Positions 1 to 9,206 of a DNA stretch of 22,146 bases are shown here, in pieces; within the stretch, counting starts at the first letter, position 1, and the number at the start of each line of letters is the position of its first letter. Both the position numbers and the translations under genes were made by a program. The stretch lies in NCBI GenBank assembly GCA_002081555.1, contig MZNV01000483.1:1-22146 (forward strand). The letters are read 5' to 3'. This DNA is from Protostelium mycophagum (Eukaryota > Evosea > Variosea > Protosteliida > Protosteliaceae). Below the pieces are notes generated by a model, which worked only from the letters and a program-made list of their open reading frames with translations, had not been told where the DNA came from and did not search any database.

Positions 1-22
1 TAATATTATGTAAAATATGCCG

Positions 23-397
23 GCAGCAGAAAAGCATTTCAAGATCCAAGTTATTAATATGTTGTCGGATTCAAGTTTGATTGCCAGAACGCCATCGCCA
101 TCTGCCGTTTCCGAAAAGAATATCTCTTTCTATTAAGAGTAAATTGGACCTATCTTTGCTCTGCATTTCACCTTCCTTCGATGCGGTTTAGTTGGCATGT
201 CCGCGGGGCTCCTTTTCATTGACCAATTGTCGCTGTTGGCCAAGAATTCGCGGCACGCATCGAAGGAAGGTGAAATGCAGAGCAGTGATAGGTTCAATTT
301 AGCTTCATAGAAAGAGATATTCGGAAACGGCAGATGGCGATGGCGTTCTGGCAATCAAACTTGCATCATAACTTGGATCTTGAAATGCTTTTGCAGT
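23..397. repeat. Imperfect foldback (inverted repeat) hairpin
   Basis: The left arm (about 23-185) reads as the reverse complement of the right arm (about 256-397), with short mismatches and indels. They share blocks such as AAGCATTTCAAGATCCAAGT, the CGCCATCGCCATCTGCCG stretch and CTTCCTTCGATGCG. The unpaired centre is about 70 bp (186-255). No transposase and no clear target-site duplication are visible. It could be a foldback-type non-autonomous element or a local inverted duplication. It sits directly against the 5' side of the ankyrin gene, and its right edge supplies a possible splice acceptor (TTTTGCAG, ending at 396). The inverted repeat is certain; its nature is not. Confidence 0.8.
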
Positions 398-1410
398 GCA
401 TCAGACGAGAAAACACACACCCCAGCGGGTTCTTCGGATCAAGACAGGGTGTATGGAACGCTCAGGAGAGTGTGTAAGAAATGGAGAGACATAGGTATGT
501 GAGGTGTTGTGAAATGGTGTTCTGAAGATTAACAGTGGATGGTCTCTTTCTGAAACCTCAACACTTTGAGATCGAATGCGTGGCATTTTTCCAACTATTG
601 TTGCGACATGGTGTGGATATAACGGCAGAACACAACCTTGCAATAAGTAAGGCATCAGAGAATGGATATACCGAGATAGTGAGGACGCTTCTTGCAGACA
701 GCAACGTGAATCCATCAGATCAGCACAATCACGCAATAATTAGAGCATCACTCAGTGGGCATACAGGGATAGTGAGGATGTTACTCGCAGACAGCAGAGT
801 AGATCCATCAGTTGTAAAGAATTGGCCAATAATAGTAGCATCAATGCAGGGGCATACAGAGACAGTCCAGGTTCTACTTGCAGACAGCAGAGTGGATCCG
901 TCAGATAGAAAGAACATGGCAATGAGTAAGGCATCAGAGAATGGACACACAGAGGTAGTGAGGATACTACTTGCAGATAACAGAGTAGATCCATCAGATG
1001 GTCAAAATTATGCAATAAGGAGGGCATCAGAGAACGGACACACAGAGATGGTGAAGATGTTACTTGCAGACAGCAGAGTGGACCCATCTCATGTGGACAA
1101 TGCTGCAATCAGGATGGCTTCATGCAATGGACACACAGAGATAGTGAGGATATTACTTGCAGACAGCAGAGTAGACCCAAATAATACAAGTTTTGCCATT
1201 ATGATGGCATCAGAGAATGGACATACAGAGATAGTGAGGATGTTACTTGCAGACAGCACAGTGGATCCATCAGATGAGCAGAACTATGCAATCAGGATAG
1301 CATCTATGATGACAGCATCAGAGAATGGGTATACAGAGATAGTGGAGATGTTGTCTGCTGGTACCAGAGTAGACCTATCAGATTTGGATTTGCAGAACAT
1401 GACAAAATAA
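397..1410 (+). CDS. F-box-like / ankyrin-repeat protein, 5' end not resolved
   Basis: The main exon is 536-1410, ending TAA. It encodes about eight ankyrin-type repeats of 31 residues (93 bp) with the core NGHTEIVRMLLADSRVDPSD. Such repeats form protein-binding surfaces. Upstream, the frame ending at 494 reads LRRVCKKWRDI, the typical C-terminal end of an F-box (SCF ubiquitin-ligase adaptor). It joins the ankyrin exon through a 41-nt intron (495-535, donor GTATGT, acceptor AACAG). No in-frame ATG is visible, and the N-terminal half of an F-box is missing. The first exon therefore lies upstream or has been displaced by the adjoining hairpin. The seventh repeat is one residue short (PNNTSFA) and the eighth is preceded by an inserted SMMTA. 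The ankyrin repeats are secure; the F-box call and start are tentative. Confidence 0.75.
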
Positions 1411-1598
1411 AAAATTCAATTGGGTGCTGTGCTAAGGTGAGAAGAGCATTTGAAGAGACCTTTCCAATGCCTTGGTTGGGTGTCTCTGAGGGGGTGTTTA
1501 CATGAGATGACATCATATCTGCTGGAATTTGAATTTGCTGCTACAATCGGATCTTCTGCATTAGGCTTGCTGGTCTATCTGTACACTAGAATTTCTTT

Positions 1599-1678
1599 CT
1601 GAGAAACTGCAGGTCTGAATGTAGCATCTTCAATAAATCTGAGAAACTGCAGGTCTGAATGTAGCATCTTCAATAAAT
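1599..1678. repeat. Perfect tandem duplication, 2 x 40 bp
   Basis: The 40-bp unit starting CTGAGAAACTGCAGGTCTGA occurs at 1599-1638 and again, without a mismatch, at 1639-1678. Each copy ends in CAATAAAT, so each carries an AATAAA polyadenylation signal (1632-1637 and 1672-1677) about 220-260 nt after the ankyrin stop codon. Confidence 0.95.
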
Positions 1679-1708
1679 ATTTAATTGCCCAGAATCAAAA
1701 CAAGTTGA

Positions 1709-1984
1709 AAATGTCCAGTCAGACCTGCCAACGACAATCCTGTTGTCGCCCAACATGCCTGTTGTAGAATTCTTTCTGCAAACTCCAGAAATTGGTTTGT
1801 TCGTGGTAACGATCGTCCTCATTGTGAAGAAAAGTCAAAAAAGCAGAGTGTCACAGTTCTGAAGGCATTTTTATTCATCAAACATGTTGAGACTGGACCC
1901 AAAGCACTCCGTGACATCTCCCATCATGTCTCTGCCTCTCTGGACCTTCTGTGGTGTTGGATCCAATTTATGATTCTGCAGTGA
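1709..1984 (+). other. Unrecognised 92-codon open frame without a start codon
   Basis: This frame stays open from after a TGA to the TGA at 1982-1984 and has ordinary-looking composition, including VLKAFLFIKHVETGPKALRD. No ATG occurs until its last few codons and I recognise no family. It overlaps the proposed last codons of DUS1 on the other strand by about 17 bp. It could be an exon of an unmodelled gene, a gene relic or chance. The rest of 1411-1967 shows no gene that I can support. Confidence 0.2.
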
Positions 1985-4476
1985 TCAGCACCAGATCGGT
2001 ATCGAATACGTGATCCTGATTTTTTGTGATTGAATTCACGGCTTTGCCACAACAGATACTTGACCATTTGTTTACAATAATGAACAAAAGATACCTCTTA
2101 AAGCGGCTTCGCCGCGCCACAATCACATCCTATACAAAAAAACATGTTCAAATGTGATAAAAATAAATGAAAAAACACTCACTTTGATTTGATCTTCCAG
2201 AGAGTCTATCTGTTCACGTAAAGCATCCCAGGATTTTACACGAAAGAGGTTCTCTCTTATGGATGGATACTTCTGCACTCTGCGAGTGTCATTGAAAGAT
2301 ATTATTTTATCTTATTGAAATAAGAGATTTTTCTGTCTGTTAAACTTTTAAAATTTGAATTTTGGTGTTTCGCGGCTTTTCTGCCAACATGAATATTGAT
2401 TGACATATCTCTCCGGAAGAAGAAGATATTTCAATGCTTCAAATGATTTCTTAAATTTTAAATTTCGGTGTTTCGCGGCTTTGCCGCCAACATGGAAGCT
2501 GACAGATTTCTGTGAAGTAATAAAATATCTTAAAAGCTTTAAACACTGACACAGTGGTGAGGATCTTGCAGACATGGTCTTTCGCCCACGTGTAGTAGGT
2601 GGGGTATTTCCCGCAATAATCCAGATAGTCTCTGCACAAGGTGAATGGATCGATTTCCACGTCGGAGAAAATGGCGGGATTTCCCAACAGGCCCTCTACA
2701 ACTCTTCAGAAGATGTGTGAAATTTCCGTGAAATTTTCGGGGTGAGATTGTATTTTCAGGGAAATTTCGGTGATTGTTTTATGCCGTCTGATCGATTTTC
2801 TCAAAAAATTGAAAATAAGACCTGCAGACATGATGCCATCTGTGCCCGTTGCGGCGAGACAGCGTTGTAGATCGGAGAATTTCTGTATATTTCCATTGGA
2901 GTACACCGGGATACTCAACTCCTTTCTACAACCAGTCAGAAGACCAAAGGACGTGGAAATTTCGAACAAAACTCACTTGATTTTCTGTATGACTTGCCAG
3001 TCAGCGAGTCCTACCTTGAAATGGTCATTTATTTATATTAACGACTGCAAAATCCGAAATAAATCTCTTCACCATCCATGAAATCTTTTCATTGAAATAT
3101 TTTTGTTTAACGAATTACCAAAGTTACAATTAAAAAATTATTTTCCAACATAAAAATTCTTCGTGATTCACAGACATCACAAATAAAATACAACAAAAAT
3201 AAATATAAAATAAATACCATTTTTCCTTTCATAACTCTTGTCCTGCCGTGAATTGTCAACAATTGACATCCTGCAGACTCCAACATTTTGGCAAACGCCA
3301 AAGTCTGGTCGAAGTCGTCAAACACTCTGATTTTACAGAAGACGGGGACCTTCAGGTTCTCGTGGAGAGTTTTGACTGTTGTAGATCAGAAAGTTTCATT
3401 CGGATGTGCCGTTGTAGACTGACCGATCTGGTACACTCTGTCGGGTTCGTCCATGAGGAAAGATCCGTAGCGGCCCTGAAACCTTCAGTCTGTGTAGCTT
3501 TTATTTTATTCTAATTTTGAGATGTATAAAAAATTTAATGAAATTAAAAAATTTAAGGAAATTTGAAAAAATTAACGAGATTTAAAAAAATTGAAATTTA
3601 TAAAAACATAACGATATTTACAAAATTAAAAACAATATTGGAAATGCGTGTATTTGTGCCTCACAAAATTGACCAAAAGTAGCCACGAAATACACTTTCG
3701 CGGCAGTCTTGCTGTAATAGCGAATCACATTCCATCAGAATAAATTGCATGCAATTTTCCAGACAATATCGCCAGTTCAAAAGGCTCTTTGACGATTTAT
3801 GATACAATCGAGGAAACAAAATATCCTGACCTTCTTTGCAATGCGCTGTGGACATCCGAGATTCAAATCGACAGCATCGCATTGATCTTGCACCAACAAT
3901 GCGGCCTTTAAGACATAATAAGGCTCGTTACCACAGAATTGCACCACCAGAGGCCTGTCCTCGGGGCTCGTGCTGAAGAATCTGCCATGATTTGAATTTT
4001 GAACGGGGGGAGATGGCGGGAAACGAACCTCTTTCGGTAGGGGAGATTGCCAGAGAAGATCTTGCTGTGAAGCATTGGCGTATACGCGATGGTGGCACCG
4101 TATTTACGACATAACATGCGGAACGGCAGCTCGCTCTGATCCACCTAGAATTATAATCAGACATGCAATCATACTTGTGATCAATTGGCCTGATTGATGT
4201 TGCGTTAAGACGGGATGGATGAGATGATGTGAATTGGAAATTCACCATTGGAGCGACAGCATATTTCGGCGCGCCAAGCGAATTGAAAAACTCATATCCT
4301 CCGATCTTCTGGGGTGGACCTGATTTCTGACACTCGGCCACCAGCTCGTTCAATTTGACGTCTAAATCATCCTCCACTGCATCATCCGTTTCACAACAGC
4401 GCTCTTCATAAGCAGTAGAGTTGGACTCTTCCAAATTTTCCTCTAAAGAGGCAGCTGACTTGTCGATGATGGTCAT
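1968..4476 (-). CDS. DUS1L: tRNA-dihydrouridine synthase, DUS1 (DUS1L) type
   Basis: The family is an FMN enzyme that reduces uridine to dihydrouridine in the tRNA D-loop using NAD(P)H. Exons, minus strand: 4246-4476, 4029-4144, 3831-3981, 3424-3475, 3218-3375, 2977-3014, 2822-2925, 2551-2695, 2183-2279, 1968-2129; about 417 aa, with all phases closing. Diagnostic signatures are APMVDQSEL (residues 75-83), [33 protein letters not shown] with the catalytic Cys at about 159, [14 protein letters not shown] and [15 protein letters not shown], then the C-terminal [10 protein letters not shown] segment. The start is ATG 4476 (MTIIDKS), followed by an acidic N-terminal extension of about 65 residues; an in-frame GTG-free extension to 4551 has no family support. 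The last exon (1968-2129) is open but unlike known family tails and contains a GC palindrome, so the true stop may differ. It diverges from OSCP1. Confidence 0.88.
2346..2550. repeat. Diverged tandem duplication inside DUS1 intron 8
   Basis: Two roughly 100-bp units (about 2346-2455 and 2456-2550) share the order: A/T run, GGTGTTTCGCGGCTTT, GCCAACATG, a TGACA core, GATAT/TATCT and CTT(C/T)AAA. The similarity is clear, with many substitutions and small gaps. The duplication explains most of the 271-nt length of this intron (2280-2550). Confidence 0.6.
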
Positions 4477-4577
4477 AACGATTCTGAAAAAATGCAGAAA
4501 GAATTTCGGAAAACGGACACAGCGATGTAATTTGACAGGTTTACGCATCACCTTTGGTTTGGGAGGAGCTTCAAGCC
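4477..4577. promoter_or_regulatory. Bidirectional promoter interval DUS1 / OSCP1
   Basis: Only 101 bp separate the start codons of DUS1 (-, 4476) and OSCP1 (+, 4578), so both promoters and both 5' UTRs must lie here or overlap the coding starts. No TATA box is obvious. The role is inferred from gene arrangement. Confidence 0.55.
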
Positions 4578-6071
4578 ATGGCGTCCTTGCATGCTATGCC
4601 GCTTATTGCGGCTAATTTACAATGTGAGATGTTATATATCATCGAACAGCGCCTGAGAGCTCAGATCATCAAAGAGGAAAAGTCGATTAAAGGTGAGCAG
4701 CTTCATTCCAAGTATCGTCTTCTTATCTGGACAGTCTTGAGCGACATCATGTCGGCCATGTTTAATGAGAAGGTGAGATTCTTCACACTCCACAAAGCTA
4801 AAGAGAGTGAAGGTAGTGGAGGAATTGTTCAAGCCGCAACAGCTGCACACACCACAGGCTGTCAAGTCGTATATAGACAGGCTCGTGCACGCGTCCGTCA
4901 TGCGACTGAATGAGAGCAGCATGAACATGGTAGGTGCAAGATGCAAATGGCATGCATCTGACCCTTTCAGTTGTTTGATCTCATCTTGATGACATTCAAA
5001 TGGCAATTGACGAGCTGCACCCATCCTGAACTTGTAGTGGTGAGTACATTGGTTGCAAGAGGAGCCTGATTTGGTCAGACCATTACGATGAATCACTTGA
5101 ACACAATCAAGAAGATGGTGATTGACAGAAACCTGATCAATTCAATTGAAGCCTTTGCTGCCAGGATCAACAAGGTGAGTGAGCTAGAGAATGATTTTGG
5201 AGCCTCCATCATCCTCACGTCATCCAGAGATACAGCTCCATGAGCAATGGAGAATGGCAAGATGTGTGGCAGACATTGTTGAAATTTCACCACGACAGAA
5301 AGGTGCAAGTCTCCATCTTTCTGTTGAAAAACCTTCAATATAAATCTGGTGTTCTAGTCCGTCCCAAAAAAGGTAAAAGAATCTTGAAAATAGATCTACA
5401 ATGTTGTAGATCATCTCCCACCCCACATGGAGCAGCCAGGGCGGATCCGGTATCTGAATCCAAATGGAAGTGTCAGCACAGAGGACAGATTCGACTATCC
5501 GGTGGAGCATCCCGTCCCAACCTCGGCGACACCCCAGACTGAGCTTGGAAAGAACATGTATGTACATGTACACAATTTTTATAGTTGTTCGCTGAGAGAC
5601 ATTCTACGCATGACTTGAACATGACACCCAACTTGATCACAGGGCTCTTAAAATTAACTGTATAAAGATACGCCGTCATCCCTGAAAGAACACAATCTGC
5701 CACCCCTGAAGAACCTATTAAAACGAAGCCAGAAGCACCGAAGAACGAGACTTCCAAGCAAGAGCTCAGCCTCTTGGCCCATCTCATCAAGCCCAAACCG
5801 GCAGAAAAAGATTCTTTCAAATTGAATCTTTTCGAACCCAGTTTCACCTCCGGGTAAAAATATACTTTAGAATTTATTTTTTCATTCATGAGACTTTCAC
5901 CAAAAATTTTTAGATTTTTTTAAAATTCAATTTTTAAAATCTTGTAGAGGAACAAAATGGTCCATGGAGGCCATCACGATCGATGCCAGGTCTAAAAACG
6001 ATCTCTCAGACATCATGAAAGAGATGACCGTCGAAGATGGAAAGGAAGACAGTGTATGGGACTTGATCTGA
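4578..6071 (+). CDS. OSCP1: OSCP1 family protein (organic solute carrier partner 1)
   Basis: Exons: 4578-4692, 4735-4772, 4813-4929, 4971-5039, 5079-5174, 5228-5372, 5440-5557, 5668-5853, 5948-6071; 335 aa with all phases closing (human OSCP1 is about 379 aa). The order of conserved segments matches the family: CEMLYIIEQRLRAQ near the N-terminus, VLSDIMSAMFNEK, VVEELFKPQQL, LVHASVMRLNESSM, FDL..MTFKWQ, NHLNTIKKMV, LLKFHHDRKVQVSIFLL, GRIRYLNPNG, LGKNIYAV, LLAHLI, LNLF and a C-terminal DLSDIMKEM. Vertebrate OSCP1 was named for modulating organic solute uptake; its biochemical activity is unsettled, and the family is common in ciliated or flagellated eukaryotes. Introns are 39-110 nt. ATG 4578 was chosen because it leads straight into the conserved core. 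Confidence 0.93.
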
Positions 6072-6260
6072 TGATGAATGGAAACAGAAAGATATAAAAT
6101 TGTACAATCTTTAATAGGACCTCGGCGCGCTGCTGAAAAATTCTTCCGTTTTTGTTTCGGGCTTTTTTTCTTCTACGACTTGGTTGGATCCGGTCACAAA
6201 AGAAATTCCTGAACAAATTAGATTTTTCTCGTTTTTTTAGATTTTTCTGATTTTATTTAT

Positions 6261-6690
6261 TTATTTCGAAGAAAAATCACCTTGAAATTCAGATTTTTTC
6301 AATTGTTTCAGTTGTCTTCTGCCTTGGTTTAGAAAAAATTCGACTCTGTTGATGTCTTTAAATTGAACGGTACGTGCCTGTTCAAGATCAGTGATCAGAC
6401 GAAAATGAACTCGACTCACTCTATCTTTGAATGTTCCTCTGATATGATTAGATAATGTACTCGTTGGACCGATATCTTGTGAGATCAGGAAGGATTCAAT
6501 TTTTGTGATTGTACGCACCTGTTAGATTGTCCGTAGTTGGTTTCTTTGATTGTGCTGTTCTCATCAAGTCTTTATACAGCTTGAGAACCTACGATTTCTC
6601 AGCTGATCTGCCAAACCCAGATCATACCTCTTTCTGAAGTCCAGAATGTCTCTTAAATTTGATACCAACAACTGCCGCTTGTGCACTCAT
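6261..6690 (-). CDS. SDHAF1: Succinate dehydrogenase assembly factor 1 (LYR family)
   Basis: This is a small mitochondrial matrix protein that helps insert Fe-S clusters into the complex II subunit SdhB. Exons: 6628-6690, 6519-6588, 6420-6475, 6261-6377; 101 aa with phases closing and introns of 39, 43 and 42 nt. The family layout is visible. SGLQKEVLKLYKDLMRTA corresponds to the N-terminal LYR helix, then NHIRGTFKDR, then DINRVEFFLNQGRRQLKQL, which matches the conserved (R/K)(I/V)E(Y/F)LxRxGRRQL signature. The tripeptide is LYK (residues 25-27) rather than LYR. The acceptor of exon 3 gives ten extra residues (DIGPTSTLS) of uncertain use. UBA-like CACGTG lies at 6757-6762, about 67 bp upstream of the ATG. 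No long presequence is obvious. Confidence 0.88.
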
Positions 6691-6821
6691 CACGTTTCGA
6701 TTTTAACTCTCCGTGTATTTTGATGTGATGATGATCGCATTTTCGAAAATGACAAACACGTGACCATGTCTTTTTCGTCCTCCTTCCAGGAGACTTTCCA
6801 ACGCACAACAACCAAGATATT

Positions 6822-7228
6822 TTAGAGGGAATAACTGTCTCTCAGAAGGAGATAAACATCACCGGTTTCTTCAGCCAACGGAACGCGTAAGGCGGAGTTT
6901 CGTCTCTTTGATAACACGAGCACCTTTTCTTTATCAAAACGATCACTCACGTGCTCGGTGTGGATTTCTGAGCTAAACTTCCACACGTTGTCAATCTGTA
7001 AAATTATAGACATCAAATTGTAGAGATTTGAAATAGACTTCGCGTAATTCACAGGTTTTTGAGAAGGAATTCAGTTCACAGACAGGTGGAGGGACGTCTT
7101 TACCGGAGTTTGAGCTTTGATAAAGAAAGGGATCTCTTAGGCAACCGTCAAAACGTTCGTCCTGGACTCTTAGGGACCCGGTGGCTTCATCATATGCATG
7201 ATCGTATAGAGGGGCGAGATGTCGCAGC
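6822..7228 (-). CDS. Unidentified protein, 5' end unresolved
   Basis: Two frames fit a spliced gene. The 3' exon is 6822-6995 (57 codons plus TAA), ending in the natural-looking segment ALRVPLAEETGDVYLLLRDS. The upstream exon ends at 7039, is open back to about 7228, and includes SLRVQDERFDGCLRDPFLYQ. They join in phase across a 43-nt intron (6996-7038, GTCTAT...TTTACAG). A further optional 45-nt intron (GTGAGT donor) could remove VSDRFDKEKVLVLSK. No in-frame ATG is present in the first exon. Either a short exon starting near 7197 (MHMMKPPG) splices in, or the 5' end overlaps the SET gene on the other strand. I do not recognise the family. 6691-6821 holds only presumed UTR/promoter sequence. 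Confidence 0.4.
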
Positions 7229-8511
7229 TAACAACTGAAAGCGATAAGAGTGTGTTGGGAGAGGTGACCGATCTGCATGAGACGGCAATGTCCACGGATA
7301 GAGACTCTCCTGATCTCGGCGGTCATGCAAGTCCAACCCCCACAAATCCACACCCAAAGAAGAAAACTTGGCCAGGTTTGGAGGGTGAGTATGATTCATC
7401 TCTTTCACAACACGATTTGAATTGTGATACAGCCGACGATCGATGGACGATAGATTACGATGATTATAAAGGAAACATTCTGCGGACAAAGAATAGTATC
7501 CCTGCCCACCAGATAATCTTCGAAGATAGAGCCAGTGTGCTGCACCCGATCAAAGAGAGGCTTCTGAAGACGTGAGAAGAGGAAGTCCTCTCGTTTTTTT
7601 CATTATAAGGACACTTTCTCATTCTATTCCTAGGTGCACACACTGCTCCAAAGAGGTAGAACAGATTCCGGGACGACTTCCACCCATCTATTGTGAAGAA
7701 TGTCATCCAGAGTGGAGAGAGAGAGAGTGTGATGCATTCTGCGCTCTATGGCCCACGGCTTGGAAGAAAGGCCTCGTTGTCCATTCTCTCAGGTGCATTC
7801 CTCCAGATCACCGATGACACCACCATGGCCGATGACACTTTCAGAGGTTATGATCCTTGTCTCGACTAACATATACAGGATATTGCATACGGTGTGCTCT
7901 CTCAGCCATTTAGAGCTCGCCGAGTTCTCTAAACTGGACTCTATATTCCCTTCTAGTCTGAGAGATACTCAAGACAGTTGGAGCCAAGCCGCTCTTCTTG
8001 TCTTGCAGCACCTGCACACCCCAGAGGTAGTGATATCCCTGATCATAAAGACATTTGTCCATATCTGAGTGGCAAACAGCTTGAGAAATTGGGGGAGTTG
8101 GGAGCTCTGCTTGGCCAAGAATACAACAAGATCAACAAGATAACAAACGCAAATTCATTTGGCACCAATGTAACATCATCATCTTTTCAATGCATTATTG
8201 ACAGTCACAGGTAGTTGGTGTCTTCTTAAAAGCAAGTCTCATCTCGCACAGCTGCAACCCCAACTGCAAATGGGAGGTGGGTCTCTACAACACTTTTTCC
8301 CACCAAAATGTTCTGATCCTTGCAGATGGACGGGCCCAAATTGACCATCACAAGTCTGAGAGACATTGAGGCCAATGAGGAGATCACCCTTCAATACATC
8401 CCTCTCGTTCAGTCTTGGCACGTCGCCATTAGAAGGACGGTCATCATGCAGCGCCGTGGGTTCTTATGCCACTGTGACAGGTGTGTCTCTGAAGTTGCCA
8501 CACAGAAGTAG
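7219..8511 (+). CDS. SET-domain (SMYD-like) protein methyltransferase
   Basis: Exons: 7219-7384, 7433-7571, 7634-7792, 7879-8026, 8080-8169, 8211-8276, 8326-8511; 317 aa. SET proteins transfer methyl groups from S-adenosylmethionine to lysines of histones or other proteins. The split-SET plan is visible. RTKNSIPAHQIIFED (about residues 75-89) looks like the N-terminal SET strand. A Cys-rich insert follows at about 103-143 (CTHC, YCEECHPEW, ECDAFC), resembling a MYND finger. Then come a helical region (SLRILHTV), NSFGTN, the AdoMet motif LISHSCNPNC (244-253), DIEANEEITLQY (269-280) and a post-SET FLCHCDRC (302-309). The insert lacks the usual MYND histidine. The 86-nt third intron is the least certain junction; without it the frame stops after about 24 nt. 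The N-terminal 70 residues are low complexity. Confidence 0.83.
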
Positions 8512-9206
8512 AATACCACTTCTAAAAATAAATCACCTCTCTAGCATGTCTTTTGTTTGTAATTTTCAGAAGGAGAAGCCACCAGCAAGGTCACGGTAGC
8601 TTAACGTGACCTCTGTACAAACGGCGGAACTGAATTTCTACGAGATTTAGTTCCGAACTTTACCAAATTATCCGTCGGATCCGGTAAGACCCGGACTATT
8701 AATTCAAATGTAGATTTATATCGTTAAATTCCGAGTCGGACATAATTTTTTCCAAAATTCCGAACAATTGTTCGTTTACGTCCCTTTCTTCGCAATTTCT
8801 TTTCTGCTTTTCCGAGGAAAACACCCTTGCCTCAGAAAATCATCACGAACTGTCTGGTGGGCTGCAAACCCTTCACTTCGCCGGTCAAGTTCCAAGCTAT
8901 TGTTCTCCTCTATTGTTTGTCTTGGACCTTCTCAGCAGCTGTCAGAACAGGACGAAAGCCAGGATTTGAAGACCGACAGTGTGTTGCGGAAAACTCCGAT
9001 AAGTAATCCCGGAAAAATGTTTCTTTGTGGGGATTTCCGACCACCATCATCATTTCTCTTCCGGCACAAGAAGGTACAGGAGCCACTGATCTTCATTACT
9101 GATCGACCTCTTTAGAACTCTGATACATTTGTACTCTCCATCACTTTTCAAAACCAATAGTGAGTCATATCCTTGAGATCTGGCGAGTATTAACCACTTT
9201 TAGAAC
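8512..9206. other. Intergenic region between the SET gene and GPD
   Basis: No gene is recognised here. It holds a hairpin, GGTCACG-N9-CGTGACC (8589-8611), three TTCCGA-type motifs (8648-8770) and a 116-codon open frame (8768-9115) without an ATG or family resemblance. The last 100 bp presumably carry the GPD promoter. Confidence 0.5.

Noticed and set aside
133-354. 73-codon minus-strand frame in the hairpin
   Set aside because: It spans the loop and right arm of the inverted repeat, has no recognisable family, and its composition follows the repeat.
729-1108. Minus-strand frames of 73 and 118 codons
   Set aside because: They are shadows of the ankyrin repeat periodicity; their Leu/Ser-rich repeats mirror the plus-strand units.
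4477-4551. N-terminal extension of DUS1
   Set aside because: It is in frame but fills most of the 101-bp divergent promoter and resembles no DUS1 sequence; ATG 4476 is simpler.
8768-9115. 116-codon plus-strand frame upstream of GPD
   Set aside because: It starts at TTG, has no family signal, and neighbouring frames are open for nearly as long.
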